DNA of 64,000 bases from Pseudarthrobacter siccitolerans (lineage in GTDB: Bacteria > Actinomycetota > Actinomycetes > Actinomycetales > Micrococcaceae). The notes beneath the pieces were generated by a model. The model saw only the letters and a list, made by a program, of their open reading frames with translations, ran no database searches and had not been told where the DNA came from. Below are positions 1 to 8,197 of the stretch, piece after piece. The stretch's first letter is position 1. Each line of letters opens with the position of its first letter. The position numbers were made by a program, and so were the translations under genes. The stretch covers positions 173,339 to 237,338 of the forward strand of contig NZ_CAQI01000029.1 of NCBI RefSeq assembly GCF_001046895.1, read 5' to 3'.

Positions 1-491
1 GCGTACCCCTTGCGGAATTTCTCAAGATCTTCGAGGGTCTCCTGGTCCTCGCCCCGCACCATGATCCGTTCGTGCGCCACTTTCGCCGGAACATCGAAGT
101 AGACCACGGCCTGCGCCTGCGGCAACAGCCTCAACAGCGCCGACAGCAACCGGCGCCGGCGGATCCCGCGGGCTTTCCGCAGCGCAAGCTGGCAGTACAG
201 GTGCCGGTCCATCACCACTACGCCGTCGAAACGCGCTGCCCGCAGATGGTTGAGCAGGACATTGAACACCCGGACCGCGGTCTCCAGGACATCCGCAACC
301 TGGACCGGCAAGGCCACATTAAAGCGCTGCGCCAGGGCCGAGATGGTTTTCCGCCCGGAGAAGTTGCCCAGGACCAGCACCGGGATGTCCGGCAGCAGCG
401 CTTCCACTTCCCTGGCTGCAGTGGACTTGCCGGCGCCGTCGATCCCCAGCAGGACAATGAGGGCCGGTACCGGGCTGCCGTGATGTGTCAT
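1..491 (-). CDS. P-loop nucleotide kinase (thymidylate-kinase-like), partial
   Basis: The gene reads leftwards off the window edge, so only about the first 163 residues are present. The chosen ATG (complement of 489-491) gives MTHHGSPVPALIVLLGIDGAGKST; the Walker A motif GIDGAGKST lies near residues 16-24, which is typical of thymidylate-kinase-fold nucleotide kinases. Further on the reading frame gives a DRHLYCQLALRKARG segment and VVYFDVPAKVAHERI, resembling the DR(Y/H) substrate-binding motif and the LID-side strand of dTMP kinases. The family fits from sequence, but the substrate cannot be assigned. It could phosphorylate a nucleotide or another small molecule. It is transcribed away from the next gene. 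The C-terminus, and so the true length, is unknown. Confidence 0.65.
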   Translation of the reverse strand, partial: MTHHGSPVPALIVLLGIDGAGKSTAAREVEALLPDIPVLVLGNFSGRKTISALAQRFNVALPVQVADVLETAVRVFNVLLNHLRAARFDGVVVMDRHLYCQLALRKARGIRRRRLLSALLRLLPQAQAVVYFDVPAKVAHERIMVRGEDQETLEDLEKFRKGY

Positions 492-644
492 GTTCCCTTC
501 TTATCCTGCGGCCCTGTGGCTTCGGTCCATGAAGCCTGGGAACGGGCTGGAAGAGTGCTTGGAACGCGGTATGCGTCTAAGTTGGCCCCGGGGTGGCAAA
601 GTAGGGGCAGAATGGGGGAGTCTGCACAGGGAGGGGAGCAGGGC

Positions 645-1025
645 ATGGAGCCTGTAGTGGTTGATGGCGGTAAGGGCACCTTGGAGTTGCGTTCCGACGG
701 CGTGATCCACCTTATCTGGGAACCTAAAGTCCGCATTGAGCAACACGATGCCCAGGCGGCCATGGCTGCTGTTAACCAAATAGCGGGGGACAGGACGTAC
801 CCCATGCTGGTGGACATGGCCACCACCGAGTCGGTCACCAGGGCGGCACGTTCGGTGTTTTCCATCCCCTGTGCTGCGAACCGGATCGCCCTCCTGGGTG
901 CCAGTCCCGTGGACCGGATCCTGGCGAACTTCTTCCTCGGCGTGCACATCCCGCCCTGCCCCACCCGGTTCTTCACGTCCAGGACCGAGTCGATGCAGTG
1001 GCTGCAGCAGCAGGAGAACGGGTAA
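645..1025 (+). CDS. small STAS/SEC14-like conserved protein (DUF7793 type)
   Basis: This 126-residue protein starts at the ATG inside GAGCAGGGCATGGAG, with a GGGGAGCA ribosome-binding stretch just upstream; in-frame starts further upstream would run antisense through the kinase gene and are not credible. The sequence has the pattern of a small alpha/beta protein: LELRSDGVIHLIWEPKVRI, a MLVDM strand, then an SIPCAANRIALLGASPVDRILANF helix and a CPTRFFTS segment. Similar proteins are common in Arthrobacter and are annotated STAS/SEC14 or DUF7793. No catalytic residues or partner are evident. It is a single gene lying tail-to-tail with the LacI regulator. Family recall is from memory; function is unknown. 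Confidence 0.7.
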   Translation: MEPVVVDGGKGTLELRSDGVIHLIWEPKVRIEQHDAQAAMAAVNQIAGDRTYPMLVDMATTESVTRAARSVFSIPCAANRIALLGASPVDRILANFFLGVHIPPCPTRFFTSRTESMQWLQQQENG

Positions 1026-1038
1026 GCGCCTGCCCGTG

Positions 1039-2061
1039 TCAGCCCGCGGACGGGGTGCCAGTGCTTTGCCGGACCACCAGTTCCGGAGTGAAGATCACTG
1101 CCCGGTGCCGTGGATTCCGGGCCTCAACCTCTTCGGCCAGGAGCTCGATGGCTGTCCGGCCCAGGGCTTCCGTTGGCTGCCGGATGGAGGACAACGGCAC
1201 CACGGCGGAGACGGCGAAGTCGATGTCGTCATAGCCGATCAAGGCAATATCCTCCGGAATCCTGAGGGTGTGTGTCATGGTCAACGACTGCATGATCCCC
1301 AGTGCCAAGAGGTCGTTCGCGCAGAAGATCCCGTCCGGCAGGTCTTTGCGGTCCCGTTCCACCAACGTGTTGCCAACGCTGCGGCCGGCCAGGACCGTCA
1401 TGCCCTCGGACGCCAGCACTTCCAGGGTGGCGTCCGGCTCTTCCTTAACCGCCCGACGGGCGCCCTGCAGGCGGTCCGCCACCTGGCGGATGGAGGTGGA
1501 GCCGCCCACAAACGCGAGCCGACGGCGGCCGGTGTCCAGCAGGTGCCGGGCAGCAAGGTACCCGCCGGCGTCGTCATCAACTGCCACTGAGCTGAACTTT
1601 TCCTCGTCCGCCAGCCGGTCCACCAGGACGGTGGGCACGCCGCGCTCGCGGAGGAGGTCCAGGCGCTCGGTCACGTCGCCCACGGGAGAGATGAGCAGGC
1701 CCTGGACGCGCTGCTCCTGGAACAGGTCGATGTAGTTGGCCTCGCGGCCTGCGTCGTGGCCGCTGTCGCCCAGCAGCACGGCGCTGCCCTGGAGGGCGGC
1801 CGCATCCTCCGCGGCCCGCACCACTGAGGTGAAGAAGGGGTTGCCCACGTCCAGGACGATCAGCCCGATGGTGCGGCTGTGGCCTGCGCGCAGCTGGCGG
1901 GCAGCGTCGTTGCGGACGAAGCCGAGCTCGTCGATGGCGCGGAGTACCCGTTCCTTGGTCCGCTGCGAGACCCTGTCCGGGTAGTTCAGCACATTCGAAA
2001 CAGTGCCCACCGCCACGCTGGCATGGTTGGCGACGTCCTTGATGCTGGCTGTGCGGTTCAT
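1039..2061 (-). CDS. LacI-family transcriptional repressor of the rhamnose genes
   Basis: This 340-residue protein has an N-terminal LacI helix-turn-helix (SIKDVANHASVAVGTVSNVLNYPDRVS, about residues 5-30), a hinge helix (AARQLRAGHSRTIGLIV), and a periplasmic-binding-protein-like effector domain ending VVRQSTGTPSAG. I start it at the ATG of MNRTASIKDVA; the longer frame adds an untypical 37-residue extension. It is divergent from rhaM, with an operator-like palindrome between them, so it is most likely the local repressor of L-rhamnose catabolism, released by rhamnose or a pathway intermediate. LacI-type regulators of rhamnose genes are known in actinobacteria; the effector here is inferred. 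Confidence 0.88.
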   Translation of the reverse strand: MNRTASIKDVANHASVAVGTVSNVLNYPDRVSQRTKERVLRAIDELGFVRNDAARQLRAGHSRTIGLIVLDVGNPFFTSVVRAAEDAAALQGSAVLLGDSGHDAGREANYIDLFQEQRVQGLLISPVGDVTERLDLLRERGVPTVLVDRLADEEKFSSVAVDDDAGGYLAARHLLDTGRRRLAFVGGSTSIRQVADRLQGARRAVKEEPDATLEVLASEGMTVLAGRSVGNTLVERDRKDLPDGIFCANDLLALGIMQSLTMTHTLRIPEDIALIGYDDIDFAVSAVVPLSSIRQPTEALGRTAIELLAEEVEARNPRHRAVIFTPELVVRQSTGTPSAG

Positions 2062-2130
2062 GATTCTCCGTGCTGATGGGCCCCATGCCTGGGCATCGCC
2101 GGTGCTGCCAAGAAGAGGGCTCCGGAATGC

Positions 2131-2187
2131 TTGACACCTACTTACGTTCAAGAGTACTTTGAATCGTAACAATGAAACGATTCAAAG
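2131..2187 (+). promoter_or_regulatory. rha promoter with LacI-type operator
   Basis: A perfect -35 box TTGACA (2131-2136) is followed after 18 bases by TACTTT (2155-2160), giving a probable start site near 2167. Overlapping the -10 box and start site is an 11-bp perfect inverted repeat, CTTTGAATCGT (2157-2167) and ACGATTCAAAG (2177-2187), separated by 9 bases. Its right half contains TGAAACGATTCA (2173-2184), a near-palindrome with the central CG typical of LacI-family operators. This position would block initiation, which fits repression by the divergent LacI protein. Confidence 0.75.
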
Positions 2188-2212
2188 ATGCGCGAGTTCA
2201 GGAGAGTTCCAA

Positions 2213-2560
2213 ATGAGGGTGTGCTTCCGTTCGTCGGTCCAACCGGCGCTGATGGCCGAGTACCGCCGCCGCCACGCCGCGGTATGGCCGGAAATGCTCC
2301 AGGCCCTGAAGGACGCCGGCTGGAACAACTACTCCCTCTTCCTTGCGGAGGACGGACTCTTGATCGGCTACCTGGAGTGCGACGATTTCGACGCAGCGAG
2401 GGCAAGGATGGCCCTTGCTGACGTGAACGCGCGCTGGCAGGCGGAAATGGCCACACTTTTCGAGAACACGGACCAGGCGCCCGATGAGGGGTTCCAGGTC
2501 CTGGAGGAAGTCTTCAACCTCGACAGCCAGCTGGCAGCGGCAGAGTCCTCCGCCGGTTGA
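2213..2560 (+). CDS. rhaM: L-rhamnose mutarotase
   Basis: This 115-residue protein matches the RhaM family in length and hallmarks: MRVCFRSSVQPALMAEYRRRHAAVWPEM at the N-terminus, GWNNYSLFLAEDGLLIGYLE in the middle, and WQAEMATLF towards the end. RhaM is a dimeric ferredoxin-like cytoplasmic enzyme that interconverts alpha and beta anomers of L-rhamnose and so feeds the isomerase. A GGAG ribosome-binding site lies 9 bases before the ATG. It is the first gene after the rha promoter, about 100 bases before rhaI, with no terminator between. Confidence 0.9.
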   Translation: MRVCFRSSVQPALMAEYRRRHAAVWPEMLQALKDAGWNNYSLFLAEDGLLIGYLECDDFDAARARMALADVNARWQAEMATLFENTDQAPDEGFQVLEEVFNLDSQLAAAESSAG

Positions 2561-2663
2561 CACTGGCAACCACAAAAAGACACCAGGCGCTCCAGCAGCG
2601 GGGCCGTCCCATAACTGCCAGACCACCAAGACCACACACCAAGACACCGGAAAGAACCACATC

Positions 2664-3830
2664 ATGAATGACGTAGCAACGGCGCTGGGCAGGCTCGGGG
2701 AGCTTGCCATCGAGGTCCCCTCGTGGGCCTATGGAAATTCAGGCACCCGGTTCAAGGTGTTCGGCACCCCCGGCACGCCGCGGACCGTGCAGGAGAAGCT
2801 GGCGGACGCCGCCAAGGTCCACGAACTGACCGGCCTGGCCCCCACCGTGGCCCTGCACATTCCCTGGGACAAGGTGGATGACTACGCCGCCCTGAAGGAG
2901 TACGCGGCCGGCCTGGGCGTGGGCCTGGGAACCATCAACTCCAACACCTTCCAGGACGACGAGTACAAGTTCGGCTCGCTGACCTCGTCCAACGAGGCGG
3001 TGCGCCGTCGCGCCATCGACCACCACCTGGACTGCATCGGGATCATGCACGCCACGGGTTCGAAGGACCTGAAGATCTGGCTGGCGGACGGCACCAACTA
3101 CCCGGGGCAGGATGACATGCGGGGCCGGCAGGACCGCCTGGCCGAGTCCCTGCAGGAGATCTACGCCGCCCTGGGCGACGAGCAGCGCCTGGTGCTCGAG
3201 TACAAGTTCTTCGAGCCGGCTTTCTACCACACCGATGTTCCGGACTGGGGCACGTCCTATGCCCAGACCCTGGCCTTGGGCGAGAAGGCGTTCGTCTGCC
3301 TGGACACCGGCCACCACGCGCCGGGCACCAACATCGAGTTCATTGTGATGCAGCTGCTGCGGCTGGGCAAGCTCGGTTCCTTCGACTTCAACTCCCGCTT
3401 CTACGCCGACGACGACCTCATCGTGGGTGCCGCAGACCCGTTCCAGCTCTTCCGCATCATGCACGAGGTGATCCGCGGCGGCGGCTACGGCAAGGACTCC
3501 GGGGTGGCCCTGATGCTGGACCAGTGCCACAACCTGGAGGAAAAGATCCCGGGCCAGATCCGCTCGGTCCTGAACGTGCAGGAAATGACTGCCCGGGCCC
3601 TGCTGGTGGACACCGCGGCCCTGGCCGAAGCACAGCGTGCCGGTGACGTGCTCGCTGCCAACGGCATCTTCAACGATGCCTTCTACACCGACATCCGGCC
3701 CGTCCTGGCCGAGTGGCGTGAATCCCGCGGGCTGCCCGCGGACCCGCTGGCCGCCTTCAAAGCCAGCGGTTACCAGAAGAAGATCAACGAGGACCGCGTA
3801 GGCGGCCAGCAAGCCGGATGGGGCGCCTAA
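2664..3830 (+). CDS. rhaI: L-rhamnose isomerase
   Basis: This 388-residue TIM-barrel sugar isomerase has the metal-binding patterns of the RhaI-type (Pseudomonas/actinobacterial) family: VALHIPW, LVLEYKFFEPAFYHTDVPDWG, FVCLDTGHHAPGTN and GSFDFNSRFYADDDL. It converts L-rhamnose to L-rhamnulose in the cytoplasm and needs divalent metal. The ATG at MNDVATALGRL was chosen because it follows a GGAAAG stretch; in-frame sequence before it is low-quality spacer. It lies 6 bases before the aldolase/dehydrogenase gene, so the two are cotranscribed and probably coupled. Confidence 0.92.
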   Translation: MNDVATALGRLGELAIEVPSWAYGNSGTRFKVFGTPGTPRTVQEKLADAAKVHELTGLAPTVALHIPWDKVDDYAALKEYAAGLGVGLGTINSNTFQDDEYKFGSLTSSNEAVRRRAIDHHLDCIGIMHATGSKDLKIWLADGTNYPGQDDMRGRQDRLAESLQEIYAALGDEQRLVLEYKFFEPAFYHTDVPDWGTSYAQTLALGEKAFVCLDTGHHAPGTNIEFIVMQLLRLGKLGSFDFNSRFYADDDLIVGAADPFQLFRIMHEVIRGGGYGKDSGVALMLDQCHNLEEKIPGQIRSVLNVQEMTARALLVDTAALAEAQRAGDVLAANGIFNDAFYTDIRPVLAEWRESRGLPADPLAAFKASGYQKKINEDRVGGQQAGWGA

Positions 3831-3836
3831 AAAGCT

Positions 3837-5873
3837 ATGAGTAACAAGACTGTTGAAGACCTGATTTCCCGTTCCAACCGCCTGGGTGCGGACAAGCGGA
3901 ACACCAACTTTGCCGGCGGCAACACCTCCGCCAAGGGCACGGAGAAAGACCCGGTGACGGGCGAGGACGTCCAGCTGCTCTGGGTCAAGGGCTCCGGCGG
4001 AGACCTGGGCACGCTGAAGGCGGAGAACCTGGCGGTGCTGCGGCTGGACCGGTTGAACGCCCTGAAGAACGTCTACCCGGGCGTGGACCGTGAAGACGAG
4101 ATGGTTGCCGCCTTCGATTACTGCCTGCACGGCAAGGGCGGCGCGGCTCCCTCGATCGACACCGCCATGCACGGCCTGGTGGACGCCGCCCACGTGGACC
4201 ACCTGCACCCGGACTCCGGCATCGCCATTGCCACGGCGGTGGACGGCGAGGCGCTGACCACCAAGATCTTCGGCAGCAAGGTGGTCTGGGTTCCCTGGCG
4301 CCGCCCCGGCTTCCAGCTGGGCCTGGATATTGCCGCGATCAAGGAAGCCAACCCGCAGGCCATTGGCACCATCCTGGGCGGGCACGGCATCACCGCCTGG
4401 GGCGCCACCAGCGAAGAGGCCGAGCAGAACTCGCTGTGGATCATCGAGCAGGCCGAGAAGTACATCAAGGACAACGGCAAGGCCGAGCCCTTCGGCCCCA
4501 AGCTTCCCGGGTACGCCGCCCTGCCGGAGGCTGAGCGCCGCGCCAAGGCCGCAGCCCTGGCACCCGTGATCCGCGGCCTGGCCTCCACGGACAAGCCGCA
4601 GCTGGGGCACTTCAGCGATGACGCCGTCGTCCTGGACTTCCTCGAAGCAGCCGGGCACCCGCGCCTGGGCGCCCTGGGTACCTCCTGCCCGGACCACTTC
4701 CTGCGCACCAAGGTCAAGCCGCTGATCCTGGACCTGCCTGCCGACGCCTCGGTAGAGGACTCGATCGCCCGGCTCCACGAGCTGCACGCGGACTACCGCG
4801 AGGACTACCAGGCCTACTATGACCGCCATGCAAACGCTGAGTCTCCGGCACTGCGCGGCGCGGACCCGGCCATCGTCCTGGTGCCCGGCGTGGGCATGTT
4901 CTCCTTCGGCGCCAACAAGCAGACCGCCCGGGTTGCCGGCGAGTTCTATATCAACGCCATCAACGTGATGCGCGGCGCCGAGGCGATCTCCACCTACGCC
5001 CCGATCGAGGAATCCGAGAAGTTCCGGATCGAGTACTGGGCGCTGGAGGAAGCCAAGCTGGCACGGATGCCCAAGCCCAAGTCCCACGCCACCCGCATCG
5101 CGCTGGTTACCGGTGCGGCGTCGGGCATCGGCAAGGCCATCGCCACCCGCCTCGCCGCGGAAGGCGCGTGCGTGGTGATCGCCGACCTGAACCTGGAGAA
5201 CGCCGAGAAGGTCGCCGAAGAGCTCGGCGGCCCGGACGTTGCCATCGGCGTCCAGGCGGACGTCACGGACGAGGCCCAGGTCGCAGCCGCGATCGACGCC
5301 GCGGTCCTGGCGTTCGGCGGTGTGGACCTGGTGGTCAACAACGCCGGCCTGTCCATCTCCAAGCCGCTGCTGGAAACCACCGAGAAGGACTGGGACCTGC
5401 AGCACAATGTCATGGCCAAGGGCTCGTTCCTGGTGGCCAAGGCCGCAGCGAAGGTCATGATCGCGCAGGGCCTGGGCGGAGACATCATCTACATCTCCTC
5501 CAAGAACTCCGTGTTCGCCGGCCCCAACAACATCGCCTACTCCGCCACGAAGGCGGACCAGGCCCACCAGGTGCGCCTGCTTGCCGCCGAACTGGGCGAG
5601 TACGGCATCCGCGTCAACGGCATCAACCCCGACGGCGTGGTCCGCGGCTCCGGCATCTTCGCCGGCGGCTGGGGCGCCAAGCGCGCTGCGGTCTACGGCG
5701 TGGACGAGGAGAAGCTGGGCGAGTACTACGCCCAGCGCACCCTGCTCAAGCGCGAAGTCCTGCCCGAGCATGTGGCCAATGCCGCCGCCGTCCTCACCAG
5801 CAACGAACTGTCCCACACCACCGGCCTGCACATCCCCGTGGACGCCGGAGTGGCCGCAGCCTTCCTGCGATGA
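3837..5873 (+). CDS. rhaD: bifunctional rhamnulose-1-phosphate aldolase / lactaldehyde dehydrogenase
   Basis: This 678-residue fusion has an N-terminal class II aldolase domain (about 1-410), with zinc-site pattern AAHVDHLHPDSG and GGHGI, and a C-terminal short-chain dehydrogenase (about 418-678). The dehydrogenase has a TGAASGIG nucleotide motif (425-432), NNAG, and the catalytic YSATK (Tyr568, Lys572). The aldolase half splits L-rhamnulose 1-phosphate to dihydroxyacetone phosphate and L-lactaldehyde; the other half is expected to oxidise lactaldehyde to L-lactate with NAD. This architecture is known as RhaEW or the YuxG type. Its stop overlaps the rhaB start as ATGA. The lutABC genes downstream agree with lactate as the product. 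Confidence 0.93.
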   Translation: MSNKTVEDLISRSNRLGADKRNTNFAGGNTSAKGTEKDPVTGEDVQLLWVKGSGGDLGTLKAENLAVLRLDRLNALKNVYPGVDREDEMVAAFDYCLHGKGGAAPSIDTAMHGLVDAAHVDHLHPDSGIAIATAVDGEALTTKIFGSKVVWVPWRRPGFQLGLDIAAIKEANPQAIGTILGGHGITAWGATSEEAEQNSLWIIEQAEKYIKDNGKAEPFGPKLPGYAALPEAERRAKAAALAPVIRGLASTDKPQLGHFSDDAVVLDFLEAAGHPRLGALGTSCPDHFLRTKVKPLILDLPADASVEDSIARLHELHADYREDYQAYYDRHANAESPALRGADPAIVLVPGVGMFSFGANKQTARVAGEFYINAINVMRGAEAISTYAPIEESEKFRIEYWALEEAKLARMPKPKSHATRIALVTGAASGIGKAIATRLAAEGACVVIADLNLENAEKVAEELGGPDVAIGVQADVTDEAQVAAAIDAAVLAFGGVDLVVNNAGLSISKPLLETTEKDWDLQHNVMAKGSFLVAKAAAKVMIAQGLGGDIIYISSKNSVFAGPNNIAYSATKADQAHQVRLLAAELGEYGIRVNGINPDGVVRGSGIFAGGWGAKRAAVYGVDEEKLGEYYAQRTLLKREVLPEHVANAAAVLTSNELSHTTGLHIPVDAGVAAAFLR

Positions 5874-7375
5874 GCCGCGACCGCACCACCGAAACTGCCC
5901 CGGCCGGGGCAGTCTCCGCGGCGGCCCCCGCCAGCGCGTTTGCCGCCGTCGACATCGGCGCCTCCTCGGGCCGGGTCATCCTGGGCCGGGTCCACGCCGA
6001 TTCGGACCGCAGCGTGGAGCTGGAAGTGGTTCACCGCTTTCCCAACGGCGTGGTGGAGATCGACGGCGGCCTCCGCTGGGATTTCAACGCGCTCTTCGCC
6101 GAGGTGCTTGAAGGCCTGCGTGCGGCAGCGACCGTTGCCGCCGTGCAAGGTGAGCGGGTGGCCAGCATCGGCATCGACACCTGGGCCGTGGACTACGGCC
6201 TGGTCAACGCCGCGGGCGAGCTGACCGCCCAGCCGTTCAGCTACCGGGACGACCGCAGCCGAGCCGCAGTCGAACCCGTGCACCGCAAACTGGATCCCGC
6301 GCGGCTCTACGCCACCACCGGGCTGCAGTTCCTGCAGTTCAACACCATCTACCAGCTCGCCACCGAGCCGGACCTGGACGGCCTGCAGGCGCTCCTGATC
6401 CCGGACCTGATCGCGTTCCTCCTCACCGGGCAGCGCCGGACCGAGGCGACCAACGCCTCCACCACCGGGCTGTTTGACGCCGTGGCGGGGGAGTGGGCCA
6501 CCGAATTCTTCACCGCCCTAGGCCTGCGGAAGGACTTGTTCCCGCCTCTGGTCCAGCCGGGCGACACGGTGGGCAGGCTCCTGCCGGACATCGCCGCGCA
6601 GGTGGGGCTGCCCCAGGACACCCGCGTGGTGGCCGTCGGCTCGCACGACACGGCGTCCGCCGTCGCCGCTGTCCCTGCCCAGGCGGAGGACTTCGCCTAC
6701 ATCTCCTCCGGCACCTGGTCACTGGTGGGACTGGAACTGAAGCATCCCGTGCTCACCGAGGCCAGCCGCGAAGCGAACTTCACCAACGAACGGGGCGTGG
6801 ACGGCACCATCCGCTACCTGCGCAACATGGGCGGGCTCTGGCTCCTCAGCGAATGCCAGCGGACCTGGGCGCAGGAGGGGTTCCAGCTGGAACTCACAGC
6901 ACTCCTGGGGGCGGCTGCTGCCTTGCCGCCCGGCGGGCCTCAGGTCAATGCGGACGATCCCTACTTCATCGCCCCCGACAACATGCCGGACCGGATCCGG
7001 GCGGCCGTCCGCCGCACGGGCGAGGTGCTGCCGAACGATCCGGCAGCCATCACCCGCTGCATCATGGACAGCCTCGCTGCCGGGTACGCCCGCACCATCC
7101 GCGACGCCGAACGCCTCGCCAACCGCTCCGTCGAGGTGGTCCACGTGGTGGGCGGCGGTTCCCAGAACCGCCTCCTGTGCCAGCTCACCGCCGACGCCAC
7201 GGGGAAAATGGTGATCGCCGGACCCGTTGAGGCCACGGCCTTGGGCAACGTCCTGGTACAGGCGCGCGCGGCCGGAGTGGTCGACGGCGGCCTCACCCGG
7301 CTGCGTACCCTGGTGGCCGCAGGCACAAGCCTTGAGCAGTACGAGCCGTCAAACACACTCTCTGAACAGCACTGA
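5870..7375 (+). CDS. rhaB: rhamnulokinase
   Basis: This 501-residue FGGY-family kinase has N-terminal AAVDIGASSGRVILG (phosphate-1 loop), SIGIDTWAVDYGL with the catalytic Asp, GSHDTASAV and SSGTWSLVG (ATP-binding), and VVGGGSQNRLLCQLTAD (adenosine motif). It phosphorylates L-rhamnulose at O1. Translation starts inside the previous stop (ATGA), indicating coupling. The N-terminus has a short Ala/Thr-rich extension of about 24 residues before the ATPase fold, which is probably disordered. It lies 18 bases before lutA. Confidence 0.92.
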   Translation: MSRDRTTETAPAGAVSAAAPASAFAAVDIGASSGRVILGRVHADSDRSVELEVVHRFPNGVVEIDGGLRWDFNALFAEVLEGLRAAATVAAVQGERVASIGIDTWAVDYGLVNAAGELTAQPFSYRDDRSRAAVEPVHRKLDPARLYATTGLQFLQFNTIYQLATEPDLDGLQALLIPDLIAFLLTGQRRTEATNASTTGLFDAVAGEWATEFFTALGLRKDLFPPLVQPGDTVGRLLPDIAAQVGLPQDTRVVAVGSHDTASAVAAVPAQAEDFAYISSGTWSLVGLELKHPVLTEASREANFTNERGVDGTIRYLRNMGGLWLLSECQRTWAQEGFQLELTALLGAAAALPPGGPQVNADDPYFIAPDNMPDRIRAAVRRTGEVLPNDPAAITRCIMDSLAAGYARTIRDAERLANRSVEVVHVVGGGSQNRLLCQLTADATGKMVIAGPVEATALGNVLVQARAAGVVDGGLTRLRTLVAAGTSLEQYEPSNTLSEQH

Positions 7376-7393
7376 CACCCCGGAAACGAACCC

Positions 7394-8197
7394 ATGAGAA
7401 TCGCACTTTTTGCCACCTGCATTGTGGATGGCATGTATCCCCGCGCGGCCCAGGCCACGGTAGAGGTCCTGGAACGGCTTGGCCACGAGGTGGTGTTTCC
7501 GGCCGGACAGGCCTGCTGCGGGCAGATGCACGTCAACAGCGGCTACTTCAAGGAAGCCGTGCCGGTGGTAGCGAACCATGTCCGCGCCTTCGAGTCCGAG
7601 GACTACGACGTTGCCGTGGCGCCTTCGGGCTCCTGCGTGGCGTCGGTGAAGCACCAGCACCCCATGGTGGCCCGCCGTGCCGGGGACGCCGGGCTCGAGG
7701 AGCGGTCGGTCGCCGTCGGGAAGAAAACCTACGAGCTGTCCGAACTCCTGGTGGACGTCTTGGGCGTCACCAGCCCCGCGGAGCAGCTTGGCTCCTACTT
7801 CCCGCACACCGTGACCTACCACCCCTCATGCCACGGCATGCGCCTGCTCAAGCTGGGTGACCGCCAGGCCGGCCTGCTGCGCGGAGTGAAGGGACTGGAA
7901 CTGGTGGACCTGCCGGAAGCCGACCAGTGCTGCGGTTTCGGTGGCACCTTCTCGGTCAAGAACGCCGACGTTTCCTCGGCAATGCTGGCGGACAAGACGG
8001 CGAACATCCGCAGCACGGGTGCTTCCGTGTGCGCCGGCGGGGACTACTCGTGCCTGATGCACATCGGCGGCGGCCTGTCGCGCCAGGGAGACGGCGTAGC
8101 CACCCTCCACCTGGCGGAAATCCTGGCCAGCACGGAACAAGAACCGGCCGCCGTCCCGGGACCGGCCGGACAAACGGTGAAAGTGATGGTCAGGTAA
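7394..8197 (+). CDS. lutA: L-lactate utilization protein A (Fe-S/CCG-domain subunit)
   Basis: This 267-residue protein starts MRIALFATCIVDGMYPRAAQATVEVLERLGHEV and has the two CCG-type cysteine-rich modules of the LutA/GlcF family: AGQACCGQMH (about residue 40) and ADQCCGFGGTFSVKN (about residue 178), with THRPSC-like YHPSCHGMR between. These ligate Fe-S clusters in the LutABC complex, which oxidises L-lactate to pyruvate. It follows rhaB by 18 bases and overlaps lutB by one base (TAATG), placing lactate oxidation inside the rhamnose operon. Confidence 0.9.
   Translation: MRIALFATCIVDGMYPRAAQATVEVLERLGHEVVFPAGQACCGQMHVNSGYFKEAVPVVANHVRAFESEDYDVAVAPSGSCVASVKHQHPMVARRAGDAGLEERSVAVGKKTYELSELLVDVLGVTSPAEQLGSYFPHTVTYHPSCHGMRLLKLGDRQAGLLRGVKGLELVDLPEADQCCGFGGTFSVKNADVSSAMLADKTANIRSTGASVCAGGDYSCLMHIGGGLSRQGDGVATLHLAEILASTEQEPAAVPGPAGQTVKVMVR

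Noticed and set aside
2739..5831. A 1030-residue open frame on the minus strand across the rhamnose genes
   Set aside because: It is antisense to rhaI and rhaD, which have clear families. The frame is open because of high GC at third positions, and its product is Val/Gly/Ala/Leu-rich without motifs.
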